Shown here: positions 47,501 through 57,506 of the stretch, in pieces
How the letters are laid out: each line of letters opens with the position of its first letter
How positions within the stretch are numbered: the first letter of the stretch is position 1
NCBI GenBank assembly: GCA_018340375.1
Contig: JAFFJZ010000006.1
Coordinates: forward strand, 24,248,001-24,312,000
DNA: 64,000 nucleotides
Reading direction: 5' to 3'
Origin: Gonatopus flavifemur
Taxonomy: Eukaryota > Arthropoda > Insecta > Hymenoptera > Dryinidae
The notes under the pieces: generated by a model
What the model was told of the DNA's origin: nothing
The model's input: only the letters and a program-made list of their open reading frames with translations
Databases searched by the model: none
Position numbers and translations under genes: made by a program

Positions 47501-49876
47501 TTAACAAATCTGATAACAATCCATCACAATTCAAGAGCGAAGCGCGTTACATACAGACGCTATACAGACCTTCTTCAATCAATAAGAATGGTCTGTACAG
47601 AGCGACACTTTCGTTTTACTGCTTTATTTTTTGATAATTCGTCAGAAAAGATTTGGCTCGGGTTGCATCGTTAGGAGCCACTGATATCCGCTTAATACAC
47701 GGAGAAAAGAGAATTCGCTATGACAGTGAAACCCGATTTTTCTAGGTACCTTTTGCTGGATCAGCAAAGTTCTTGCTGTGACAGCAATCTATTTGCTATC
47801 ACAGCAACCTTGTTAGCTACGACAGCAATTTCTTAGCTGTGGAAGCAACAAATTTTTGCTCCCCCAGCAAAATTTTGTTTGCTATTCTGTATATAATACT
47901 AAAAATTTTGCTAGTCCATCCAAAAATTTGCTGTTTCAGCCAATTATATTGCTCTCTCAGCAATTCAGTTAACTGCGGTAGCAAATTTTTAGCTGGGTTA
48001 GCAAAAAAATTTGCTGTCCTATATATAATACCTCGATTTGCTGCGTCAGCAAATTTTTTCTCTCCGTGTATGATGAAGATCTGAGCGTATACCCAGTAAA
48101 CGCTCGCACGTTTAAAAAACGTCAAAAACAGTCAATAACCACACGTTGTGAATTAGTAATATTCTTGCGTTGATTCAACGTAAAAATTTCGCGCCAGATC
48201 ACGTGTTTTTCAACCATAAAATAACGTCATATCAACGGTTTAAAAGACGTCAAATATTGACGCGTCCTGATGATGGTTTTAAAACGTGAATTGAATCCAA
48301 CACATTATTTTGAAAAACTTTTCATTCAATATCGAGAACAATAGTATTTCTGAGTATGACAAAATTTGGAAAGTATACCACACTATTTACTATCTTGCTC
48401 TTTGTTGAAATTTCAACCATTGTTCGGTTTCGTTCGACATTTTTAGCAGAATATCTTCAATTGAAGTTCAAACACAAGGTAGTGTTATAAAAACATTCTA
48501 AACGCGTAATTCAAACCCGTTCAAAACACGTTTGTTGAGGACGTCGTTTGATGGTTATTTTTGAATATCAGTTTAAATTACACGTCATCAAAACGTAATT
48601 CCTGGTTATGAAATCAACGACTGACGTCCGTTTGACAGTCTAATGTGTGCGTGTTTATCGGATAGCGAGCGGCGTTTAGAACATTAGAAGACGAGCGAAG
48701 GAGAAATATCCTTCTGAAGAATTTGATAGAAAACCTCAAAACATCTATCCGTAATTCAAGATCCAATCGGAAGAAGGAGAAAAAAAACAAAGCAAAACAG
48801 CAAATCGAAACAGTTTTGTTTGCAGATCATTACCGTGCAACAAAGGAGAGATAAAAATAACTAGAGGGAATCCTAATTTTCTTGCGTCAATTTTTCTCTA
48901 GTGACCCGAATGAATTCAAACATTCGAATAATACTCAAAGTTGCCGAGCTGATGTAACCTGTGATCTCTTTTACACCACTTGGGACGCTCGGCAATTTTC
49001 AATACGATGGGAAAAACAACATCCACTCTTTTTTTCAGCTCGCGAATGAAACGTAAATAACCCAGAGAATCATGGTACGTGAATATACGTCGGTAACTAT
49101 ATGAGGCGAAAGAAATTCGAAAAAAATATTCCACTGCGTTGACATTAAGTTGAATATATGTATATCTAAAAGATGAGTACGTAAAAGATGAGATCGCGCA
49201 AGGAACAGCTGTAAGCAAAATTTCTCCACGGTATTTTATAATAAAATACCAAGCTGAAGGAATATTTCAACCGGAGTTGAAAGCTCTCCTCGCGAGTGAC
49301 TGATCTTCAGAATAACTACGATACAAAAGCCCGAATACGTACATTGCGAATCAATTTCGGAATCTTTGGGAAAATTCTCATTTCATTGGAAATAAATATT
49401 TTCCGAGTTTCATAATAACGTTCTTCTAGCAAAAATCTAGGAAAACTCGTGAAAGAATGAGAATTTATTCACGTTGAGGGATGATTTTCAATGTCTCCAT
49501 GGATCATAAATTTTGAATAAAAATACAGTGATCGGTGCTGCAATGATATTTGTTGATAAACGGATGGGAAGAAAGGAAACCCAAGGTCTGAATGGAGGGA
49601 GAAAAATGTGAGATTACTGGTGAAATATCGAAAGCATTGAATCATATAATACTTGGAAAAAATAATCCTCTTATCGCCCTGAACGAAATATTCTCCCAAT
49701 TATTCATTAATTCTTCACAATTATCTTCGTATAAAATTCACGAAAATTGAATAAATCATTATAGTTATCAACACCTACCAATATGAAGGTACAAAATAAG
49801 AATTACTCACTGCACTGTGAACCGAAACCAACAACACCGTCATCGAGAAGACGAATAATTGGAATTTCATTTTCAT
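44530..49876 (-). CDS. Odorant-binding protein gene (classical six-cysteine OBP), six exons
   Basis: This gene encodes a small secreted carrier of the PBP/GOBP family, which binds hydrophobic odorants or pheromones in sensillar lymph or other extracellular fluid. Joining 49876-49811, 46018-45943, 45876-45788, 45709-45598, 44687-44623 and 44547-44530 gives 141 codons plus TAA, with GT-AG introns and consistent phases (0, 1, 0, 1, 0). Residues 1-22 form a signal peptide (MKMKFQLFVFSMTVLLVSVH...). Six cysteines follow with spacing C-X26-C-X3-C-X40-C-X8-C-X8-C, the classical OBP signature that supports three interlocked disulphides. The length is normal for the family and there are no stops. A TATA box lies about 100 bases upstream of the ATG and AATAAA about 95 bases after the stop. 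Intron 1 (about 3.8 kb) holds three transposable elements. The family call is firm; the orthologue is not identified. It may be nested antisense inside the Ig-domain gene whose exon is at 11158. Confidence 0.93.
44623..44687 (-). CDS. OBP exon 5: fifth and sixth cysteines
   Basis: The acceptor is TATATTTCAG and the donor is CCGCAG|GTGAGT. It encodes GVDACDTIYNMNKCLYRMNP and one more residue. C5 and C6 are separated by eight residues, as in classical OBPs. It ends in phase 0. Confidence 0.93.
45598..45709 (-). CDS. OBP exon 4: fourth cysteine
   Basis: The acceptor is TCATCGATAG and the donor is ACCG|GTAAGC. It encodes 37 residues from ADNSSTLNVP to FQACRNT and carries C4, 40 residues after C3. 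It includes the usual ILP/LPE-type segment (VLPEGIKGNV) seen between helices 4 and 5 of OBPs. It ends in phase 1. Confidence 0.92.
45788..45876 (-). CDS. OBP exon 3: second and third cysteines
   Basis: The acceptor is ATCGAACAG and the donor is TTG|GTAATA. It encodes the stretch with LECYTRCIFTRLGL, in which C2 and C3 are separated by exactly three residues, the most diagnostic spacing in insect OBPs. It enters in phase 1 and leaves in phase 0. Confidence 0.93.
45943..46018 (-). CDS. OBP exon 2: first cysteine
   Basis: The acceptor is TTTGTACAG and the donor is CCGG|GTAAAT. It encodes IIPPEVESLAQDLRSQCISD and six further residues in part. The PPE...LAQ...C pattern is the usual start of a mature OBP and carries C1. 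It ends in phase 1; the split glycine codon is completed by exon 3. Confidence 0.92.
46502..46572. mobile_element. Minimal type-1 hairpin MITE, 71 bp, TSD TG
   Basis: CACTGTTAGAAAAATCTGTC pairs perfectly with its inverted copy at the other end around a short loop, and TG flanks both sides. It lies in intron 1 of the OBP gene. Confidence 0.82.
47698..48068. mobile_element. Type-1 MITE built of TTGCTG/CAGCAA words, TSD TA
   Basis: The ends CACGGAGAAAAGAGAATTCG and the inverted CAAATTTTTTCTCTCCGTG are flanked by TA. The interior is a chain of short palindromic units such as TTGCTGTnnCAGCAA. Related material lies at about 61,590-61,980. It lies in OBP intron 1. Confidence 0.8.
48092..48662. mobile_element. 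CCCAGTAAACGC-ended element with ACGTC repeats, TSD TA
   Basis: CCCAGTAAACGCTCGCACG and the inverted end (CCGATAAACACGCACAC when complemented) match imperfectly. The flanks are TA if the last base is counted as mutated. The interior has many GACGT/ACGTC words. It lies in OBP intron 1. Confidence 0.5.
49811..49876 (-). CDS. OBP exon 1: signal peptide
   Basis: The exon has 22 codons starting at the upstream of two in-frame ATGs (M1 and M3). The upstream start keeps the Lys-rich n-region ahead of the hydrophobic core FQLFVFSMTVLLVSV. Cleavage is likely near SVHSA, at the exon end. The donor reads GCA|GTGAGT, phase 0. Confidence 0.88.
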
Positions 49877-49976
49877 CCTTCTCTTTACTCTTTGAAAAGA
49901 GTCAGACAAAACATACGAATGTAATCACTTGCACGGAAGTACGGATATGAATAAGACTCGATGAAATTTTCGATAC

Positions 49977-49984
49977 TATATATA
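49977..49984 (-). promoter_or_regulatory. TATA box of the OBP gene
   Basis: On the minus strand the bases read TATATATA, about 100 bases before the OBP ATG. A start site about 30 bases downstream would give a 5' leader of roughly 70-80 bases. Neighbouring DNA shows no other start-proximal TATA run, so the assignment fits by position. Confidence 0.6.
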
Positions 49985-52316
49985 CAGAGAGAAGATACCT
50001 TGCTCACTCATTTGAAAAATTATCAGTAATTGATGGAAATTTTTCTCAGCATAAATACGTACGAAATGATTATTCTTCAAACGCGAATACCGTTTTCTTG
50101 GAAAAAAATGTCATTACGACGTGAATGCGTTGCCACGCGTATTGAATTTTCCTTTCTATAATTTGTCGTAGAGGATAATCGATTTTTCAAGTACTGCACA
50201 AATTCACTTGTTCCCCACAAATGAGGATTTTTACAGTAAAAATAATACGAGGAAAAATTGTATGCATTAATTCATCAAAACTGAACAATATATTTAAAAA
50301 ACAAAAACACAGTTATATCCCCTTTAAAGATCGTATTTCTCAATTAAAGCGAATGAGGGTTAAATTCGTGTTTCTCTTCGAACAATCATTTTTTGATTGC
50401 TCCAGATTTCAATCTGTATTTATATCTATTTATATGATACAGAAATGGGATATAGTTTCATCTAAATTCCTCAATTGAATTCTAACGAAGAATTTGTGGA
50501 TTCCCTCCACATAGTTTTCACGCAAAGTATATAAACCGAAATGCGTTTCATCCGAGTGACCTATGTTTGAATGGAAAGGGGACGAAGGCGGCATTGAATT
50601 TCGTCAGAGATATCTGAAGTAATCAAAGTCCCTGTGGAGCGAGCGGTATCATTCAAGACAATCAAAATTTGAACAGAGCCATCCTTGATGAACACAATCA
50701 AGACACTAACAAAGCTAGCCCAAAGCAAAACACCTGAAATACGAGCAATACCATTCGATTCAATAGATTCACAATGAAACTAGAACTTATCATCGATTAG
50801 AGACGATTCACCCTCTTCCAGATGACAAAATTATCCATTTGTAATTTGCACAAAACTAATTTTTGAAGATGTATGAAACTCGAATGAATATTGAAAATTC
50901 CGCATTAATGCATTTAATTCATGTCTTTTCATTCGATACAGGAAGAAAAAAAGATTTCATACTTCAGAGCAACTATTTTATACTATCATCCCTGCGAGTA
51001 GTCGACTTTCATGACTCACGAGTGAATTGGAACAGTGGCACTCGATAGACTTCTGTTAAAAAAAATATCTCCATCCGACGTTTTTGCATCACTGTGTACA
51101 GAAAGAAACGAACGAACTCAACCCAAGGATCCAACCTAACTCGGATGACTATGCAATAATATTCTAATTGAAAATCCATTATCCTCTCACATGAGAGCAT
51201 CACGAGGAGTAATTGATTCTTTGTCTTCAGAACTCAAAACTCGAGTTGTAATCGATTTCTGAATTGAAATTGATGAACAGAGATGATGATTCCCAACAAT
51301 TCTTATTTTATCAAGATAAATTCCTTTCGAATCGTTCCCGATAATACGCATTTTTCAAGACTCCCATTCAAACGATATGAAAATTCACCACGTCGAGTCA
51401 TACGAATCATCCTCGATGAACATTATTTCGAGTTAAGATCGCATTGATCGAGGGTAATTTCAAACCATTCTGAATAGTCGATTCTGGACAACGTGTACTC
51501 GACTGGCTCTTTTTCTTTCCTTTCTTTTTATCGTTGAAAAATTTCTAAGAACCTTCAAATGTTTCGTTTGTTATTTCACTAAAATGTGCGTATCACATCA
51601 AGGCATCTATAGCCCCAACTTATTGTGTCCCATATTGTAGAAAATCTAAGAAGTGTGAATTCAATATGCTACACAGAGTTCAGGGATATTTACTAAATGA
51701 AACTATCGAACGATGCAATCGAACGTACGGATACATTCCATACTCTTCACTGCCGCAAATAAAACCGATTCGTGGAATCGATCAGGGTTTGAGTTGTTTG
51801 TAATTGCTGCTGGGACGATGTTGACATATAGAAAGATAGAGAGAAAGAAATCTCTGATAGTGCTTGAATTTGATAGATATTCCATTGGTACGATTGTTGA
51901 AGGACAAACCGCGAGTGGAAATAGGGATGGCGGGGAATGATTTGGGGTAAAAAGAAACCTGAATCATTTGCTATTCTATTCTCCGTTGGTTCGAATAGCA
52001 CGGTGAGAGGGAAATCTGGGTGCACGATGTTTCGAAATTGTAATTAATCAGATTTGAAAAACGCGCACCAGGGCAGAAAGAGTGGATAATAATGTAACGT
52101 TTCATTGCCAATCACTGCTAAAACAACAGCTCCAAATCATGCCTTATGATCAGGCTTGCCAGATTTTAAGATTCTTCAACGGAAGGGAACGCGGGTCGCA
52201 GACTATGTTATTGAGATTAGAAGAGAATTTTACAGAATAGATAAAAGGGAGCAACACTCGAAAAATTGAAAAATACGCAGGTTTAGGAATCAACGAGAAA
52301 ACGAAACCGCTACACT
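49985..52316. other. Unassigned DNA upstream of the OBP gene
   Basis: No coding exon or bounded repeat was recognised. It includes the OBP upstream region; no recognisable regulatory motif beyond the TATA box was identified. Confidence 0.3.
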
Positions 52317-52539
52317 GACAAGGAGAGGTCGTCAGACGGGGGACACCGATTTTGATGAAACTTTGCTGGTTTGCAGGACTTAGTATAATACTTCAATCCT
52401 TCAGACCATTTGTCGAAATAAGCAGCCGTTTTTGAGATATAAGCATTTTAAAGATCGGACGTTCTTTGAGTACGACTGATCGGCTGCAACATTGTGGATC
52501 AGGGTTCGAGTCCTGAGAAGAGTGTCCATTTTTTTTACA
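52317..52539 (+). repeat. tRNA-like-tailed repeat, copy A (with internal deletion)
   Basis: From ACCGATTTTGATGAAACTTT through CGTTTTTGAGATATAAGCAT to GATCAGGGTTCGAGTCCTGA it aligns with the reverse complement of 54121-54395. Copy A lacks about 50 bases that in copy B hold the A-box-like half of the tRNA-like tail. Confidence 0.8.
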
Positions 52540-52910
52540 AACTATTGTTTCATTCTTTCAATTCATTGTGAATGATAATAAAATACAACATTACTCGTGT
52601 GAATTAGAGAAGAATCCAATTCACTTTTTCATTCATCCTACTCCAATAATTAATTCTGAGACCACGCTAAGTGATGAAAACATACACGGTGCTACACTGG
52701 TCAGACACTTTTCGAATGACCTGGTCGAATTCAACACAAAACCATGTTTGAAAAATTTTTTACATCCTCAAATTTTCAAGTTATGGTCAAAAAACTGATG
52801 TTTAGTGATTTTGAACATTTGAAAATTTCTAACTCGGCGATTTTTCGATCAATTCCGAAATTTCAAACGTGTTCTGAAAGGAGAATGTTGGCACTTCCGA
52901 GAAATATATA

Positions 52911-53156
52911 CACTGAAAAAAAAATTTATTCCAGTCAAATAAATATTTATTTATCCTGTACCAAAGAAATATTCATTAGAATAAACAAAATATTCTTTGG
53001 AATAATTTATTTGAATTAAATAGATGGTTTTAATCGTTTATTTGATTCAAATAAATTATTTTGGTTCCAAAGAATATTTTGTTAATTCTAATGAATATTT
53101 CTTTGGTACAGGACAAATAAATATTTATTTGACTGGAATACATTTTTTTTTCAGTG
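52911..53156. mobile_element. Type-1 hairpin MITE, near-perfect hairpin, TSD TA
   Basis: The ends CACTGAAAAAAAAATTTATTCC and the inverted GGAATACATTTTTTTTTCAGTG are flanked by TA. The arms (TGTACCAAAGAAATATTCAT and its inverse) pair over about 110 bases. Confidence 0.88.
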
Positions 53157-53707
53157 TATGGTTTTGATTATTAAATAGAACTGAGTGGAAGTTTTTCCTC
53201 AAGAATTTGAAATTCTCACCTGTTTTTTTTTATTTTTTCTATTTCAAAAGCATTTTTTTGCGACTATACTTCGAGAACTAATGGTTTATCATATATAACA
53301 TTGGAGTGTGTTCAATCCTGTGTGAAATGAGTCGTTGTTCATTGAAATCTATCAAGAATTGTCGGAGTTATACAATTTTTTTTCAAAAAAGAAAATTTCG
53401 GTCGTATACGAAAATTGATGTGGAGTTCAATTAATAATATTCTATGCATCATATGACGTATTATGATATCGAATATGATGTTGACTTGTTCTATCATTAC
53501 GCTGAGAAAAGAATATAGGCCAAATAGGTAGAACTCAGGTTAATATAATTATATTCATTATTATTATAATATAAAAATATTATTAAATATTATATTAATT
53601 ATTGTGTTTCAAATGTTTTTATGATAATAAAGAAGTAAATCTCTTATTTACATGAGTTATGTTGTATTCCATGATAATTTACAGTCAATTGAAAGAAAAG
53701 AACACTA

Positions 53708-54115
53708 CGCTGTAAATAACAATTGTATATATAGAATTATCAGTGATATCAATATTGCAACTGAAATGTCTTGAAATTCTATCAATTTTACCGCGTTACG
53801 GAGATTTACAAACTTCAACTGTAAATTCCTAGAAAGGACATCAAATTTACCGCGCTACGGACATTTCTGAATTCCAACTGTGAATTTACATTTCTAGGGA
53901 ATTAAATGATGCCTATTTATAATCTCGTGAATAACCTCCAAAATGACCACCCATTGGAATTTTTATAAGTCGAATCGGAAGTTTACATCAATCTTGGATT
54001 GGTATCATTTCGATTTGTACAATTATTCTCGAATGTAAAAGTCATACATTCAGAGTGGGTAATTTTAGTACCAACAATCAGAGTGGTAAAACTACAAGCA
54101 ATATTTTTTACAGTG
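53708..54115. mobile_element. Type-1 MITE with duplicated interior, TSD TA
   Basis: CGCTGTAAATAACAATTG (second base changed from CAC) and the inverted TTTTTTACAGTG are flanked by TA. Two partial repeats containing TTTACCGCGnTACGGA lie inside. Confidence 0.6.
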
Positions 54116-54120
54116 TAGTA

Positions 54121-54395
54121 TGTAAAAAAAATGTGTCCTCTCCTCGGGATTTGAACCCTCGTCCACACTGTTGCAGCCGATCACGTTGACCGTTCAGCTA
54201 CCAATACTCGCTTGGCTATGTTGCAATAATAGTCGTACTTGAAGAATGTCAGATCTTGAAAATGCTTATATCTCAAAAACGGCTGCTCATCTCGGCAAAT
54301 GGTTCCGAGGATTTTGATCCTACATCAAGTCCTACGAACTAGCAAAGTTTGATCCAAATCGGTGTCACCCGTTTGACAACCTGTCCTTGTGAGAG
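54121..54395 (-). repeat. tRNA-like-tailed repeat, copy B
   Basis: This is the inverted partner of 52317-52539. Its tail on the minus strand reads TTGGTAGCTGAACGGTCAAC, then GAGGGTTCAAATCCCGAGG, with A-box- and B-box-like sequences at a tRNA-like spacing and an oligo-T/A end. This looks like a tRNA-related retroposon end, although the full structure is unclear. Confidence 0.75.
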
Positions 54396-54658
54396 GAAAA
54401 AAACGTACAAATTGAAATGTTTATTAACAGATTGAACTAATGTGTACCGATTATCTTCTATGATCCGCGATGTCTTCAATCTGTTATTAAAGATTGTAAT
54501 TTTCTGCGCTTTGTTTTCTCTTATTGTAAATTAACCCAAAAATGTTTAGATAGTTCAGGCAGTGATAAACCTTGAAGAGAACTTCGATAAAATTTCCAGA
54601 ATTTTTGTAATTATTGATTACAAAAGATTACAAAAGTTTCAAAATTATATATAATTTA

Positions 54659-55944
54659 CCAGGTGTGTAAGTATGAAACCGGAATTTGCCCATAGGTGGC
54701 GCTAGATGTCGATGCAGTTACCGACACATTACGTCAGCGGTGTTTTGTTATTGTATTGCTATCCGACAAAGATTTCCAACTCACAATAACACGAGTTTCA
54801 TTCAGTAGCATTAGTTTATTAGAAATAAACATGTCGAGTTTTGTGCCAACAAATTACGATTTGCGGACAGCACTACTTTTCTGTTTTCATCTGAAGAAAA
54901 CCGCAGTCGAATCGCATCGAATGCTCGTGGTGGCGTTTGGTGAGCATGCTCTCGGTAAAACACAGCGTCTCGAGTGGTTCAAACGGTTCAAAAGTGGCGA
55001 TTTTGACGTCAGGAAGGAAGAACGTGTAAGACCATCGAAAAAGTTTGAAGACGCTGACCTGCAAGCCTTGTTGTGCGAAGACGACGCTCAAACACAACAA
55101 CAACTGGTGGATCAGTTAAAGGTGACCCGAGAAGCCATCTTCCTTCGGTTGAAAGCCATGGGAAAGATACAAAAGGTGGGGAAATGGGTTCCACATGAAC
55201 TCAACGAAAGACAGCAAGAAAAGCGCAAAACATCATGCGAAATGCTGCTTGCCAGGTTCCAAAGAAAGTCATTCCTCCATCGAATTGTGACTGGCGATGA
55301 AAAGTGGATATATTTCGAGAATCCTAAGCGCAAAAAGTCATGGGTTACTCCGGGTGAACCATCAACATCGACGGCAAGACCAAACCGTTACGGACGAAAG
55401 ACAATGCTGTGTGTTTGGTGGGAACAGAAGGGCGTAATCTACTACGAGCTGCTGAAACCTGGGGAAACTGTCGATACTCAACGCTACCGACAACAAATGA
55501 TCGATTTGGATCGAGTTTTGCGTCAAAAACGACCAGAATACCAACAAAGACAACACAAGGTGATTTTGCTGCATGACAATGCACCAGCACACAAAGCAAA
55601 ACAGGTCCAGGAAACGATAGAGTCGTTCCGTTGGGGGATTCTTCAGCACGCGCCTTACTCACCGGACCTTGCCCCATTCGATTACTACTTGTTTGCATCG
55701 ATGGGACACGCACTTGCTGAGCAGCGCTTTACTTCTTACGAAGATGTACGAAAATGGCTCGATGACTGGTTTGCCTCAAAAGAGCAATAGTTCTTTTGGC
55801 GCGGAATCCACAAATTGCCAGAAAGATGGAAAAAGTGTATAGATAGCGACGGACAATACTTCGAATAAGTTACTTTGTATCATATCATTACAATAAACGT
55901 GTTTTTTCTGTACAAAAATTCCGGTTCCATACTTACACACCTGG
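54659..55944 (+). mobile_element. Complete mariner element, mauritiana (Mos1-like) type, 1286 bp
   Basis: The terminal inverted repeats start CCAGGTGTGTAAGTATG at both ends, with one mismatch over the next dozen bases. They are flanked by TA duplications (54657-54658 and 55945-55946). The total length of 1286 bp equals that of the Drosophila Mos1 element. The interior is a single transposase reading frame with one premature stop. The intact ends and near-intact frame suggest a recent insertion. It lies between a tRNA-like repeat (54121-54395) and unannotated DNA. Confidence 0.93.
54831..55790 (+). CDS. Mariner transposase, nearly full length, cut short by one stop
   Basis: The product is a DNA transposase that cuts and pastes the surrounding element at TA dinucleotides. 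I start at ATG 54831 (MSSFVPTNYD...), the family start. The frame also runs 45 codons upstream, but that part has no family resemblance. Residues 1-110 are the helix-turn-helix DNA-binding region. The linker motif WVPHEL is at 119-124. The catalytic triad is D156 (TGDEKW), D249 (LHDNAP) and D284 (34 residues after D249), the D,D34D arrangement at Mos1 numbering. YSPDLAP lies at 276-282. The frame ends at TAG (55788-55790) after residue 319. The next 25 codons stay in frame and match the family C-terminus (WRGIHKLPERW) up to TAA at 55866. A single nonsense mutation therefore removes the last 26 residues of a 345-residue protein. Confidence 0.92.
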   Translation: MSSFVPTNYDLRTALLFCFHLKKTAVESHRMLVVAFGEHALGKTQRLEWFKRFKSGDFDVRKEERVRPSKKFEDADLQALLCEDDAQTQQQLVDQLKVTREAIFLRLKAMGKIQKVGKWVPHELNERQQEKRKTSCEMLLARFQRKSFLHRIVTGDEKWIYFENPKRKKSWVTPGEPSTSTARPNRYGRKTMLCVWWEQKGVIYYELLKPGETVDTQRYRQQMIDLDRVLRQKRPEYQQRQHKVILLHDNAPAHKAKQVQETIESFRWGILQHAPYSPDLAPFDYYLFASMGHALAEQRFTSYEDVRKWLDDWFASKEQ

Positions 55945-55946
55945 TA

Positions 55947-56848
55947 TATATCATTTTGAGATTTTCTTTTCATACCATTTTAATGTTCTTTTCCGGGAGA
56001 CTATTTTTATTATCGCGAAAAGCAGACATATTCCGTATTTGACAACCGAAAATTCATCAATTCATCGAAACTACATCATCCCGATCAAAAATCTACTTCA
56101 AACAAACTCTGAATCACATCCAAATTTATTACCCATGACACGTATCTCTGTACGCAAGAAAAATTTACTATAATGAAAAATGTCAGCTCTTCTTGAAAAT
56201 GTATATGCGATTTGACGTCGAATAGCTCATGTGTATATACACATACGTACTCGTATTTTCCCGTACAGAAAAGAACCGAAAGATGAAAGAGAGAAGGGAA
56301 AAGAATGAGAGGAAGGGAGCGGGGAGACTGAAACAACGAGGGTGAAAAACGTGGAGAAGCTGGGAGCATTAGATAGAGCACGGAGGAAAGAACAAACCGT
56401 GAGCTAAAGCTTACGTATTTAGGATCGATGGCAACTCCTTGGTCACAGTAATTCATCGCCTCCTTCCCTCTTTTATCCTTCTTATTTTTCTCTTTCTTTC
56501 ATCTTCATGTCTGCTTGTCTGCAGATTTCGATTATACTTCCGAGTGTTCCGGGCTCGTTCTTTCGCGTATATCAAAAGTTGAATCTGCAATTATCTTCAT
56601 TTCATCTGTTTCCGTCTTTTTACCCTCCGTAAGTAACCTTCTATGTGTATATAAATTTCACTTTATCTCAGCGATATTTATTTTTGTAATATGGATATTA
56701 TGACGGTGAATTGTTTGGTTTGATTCACAGAACATGCTTCGGTGATTCATGGACTTAGGGAAATTATGTTTCAAGTATATCAGGTTTGGTCGTACTCAAA
56801 GAACTGGGTGTCGAGTTGTAGATGAAAAGATAACAAATTGTAAGAGTA
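55947..56848. other. Unassigned DNA after the mariner
   Basis: On the minus strand near 56,410-56,480 there is a short TPR-like stretch (EAMNYCDQGVAIDPKY) before GTAAGC. It has no usable acceptor, so no gene is called. Confidence 0.25.
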
Positions 56849-57018
56849 CACTGTGAAAAATTTCTATGGGAAACTTCACATAAATGTTCGGAAGTAATCA
56901 ACACATACATGCGGTAGGAATTTTCCGTATTTAACCGGAAATTTACTGCAAAATGATAGTAAATATCCCATAAAGTTTGGAATTTATTTTCCGAAAATTC
57001 CGATTATTTTTAACAGTG
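56849..57018. mobile_element. Type-1 MITE, same family as 1927-2361, TSD TA
   Basis: The ends CACTGTGAAAAATTTC and the inverted GATTATTTTTAACAGTG are flanked by TA. It shares GGAAnTTTCC palindromes and GAAGTAATCAACACAT-like words with the first element but lacks its tRNA-like block. Confidence 0.75.
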
Positions 57019-57060
57019 TAGGGGCTGAAAATGAAGAATTTTGTATGGTAAGAATGCATA

Positions 57061-57506
57061 CACGGAGAAAAATGCAGCTCGGGAGAATAGTAATCTTCAA
57101 TAGAAAATTGGAGAATTTTTCTTAAGTTCGTAATGAACATAAACGGTTCAGATTTCTCTTGAATATTGCTCGAAAGACAATGGAAAATTATCAATACTTA
57201 CCAAATCATAAAAACAAATATGAAGTTTCCAAAAGTCGCGCATGAAATTTCACAAAGTGAATAACAAAATTCTGTAATTTGAAAATAGGATTTCAAAATT
57301 TTCTTATTTACTTTGTAAAATTTCATATTCGTTTTTATGATTTGTTAACTATTGATAATTTTTCATTGTTTTCCGAGCAATATTCAAGAGAAATCTGAAC
57401 CGTTTTATGTTTATTACGAACTTAAGAAATATTCTCAGATTTCAAGAAATATTCTCCAACTTTCTATTAAAGATTACTATCCTTCCGAGCTGCATTTTTC
57501 TCCGTG
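57061..57506. mobile_element. Type-1 hairpin MITE, 446 bp
   Basis: The ends CACGGAGAAAAATGCAGCTC and GAGCTGCATTTTTCTCCGTG are exact inverted copies. The arms stay paired through CTTGAATATTGCTCG and the inverse. The flanks are TA and TG, differing at one base. Confidence 0.85.

Noticed and set aside
54696..54830. Upstream ATG of the mariner open frame as the true start
   Set aside because: The first 45 codons have no resemblance to mariner transposases, whereas MSSFVP at 54831 matches the family start and gives Mos1 residue numbering.
56413..56480. Minus-strand TPR-like stretch EAMNYCDQGVAIDPKY followed by a GTAAGC donor
   Set aside because: An in-frame TGA lies about 50 bases upstream, and no AG acceptor with a pyrimidine tract lies between it and the motif. 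No neighbouring TPR exon was found.
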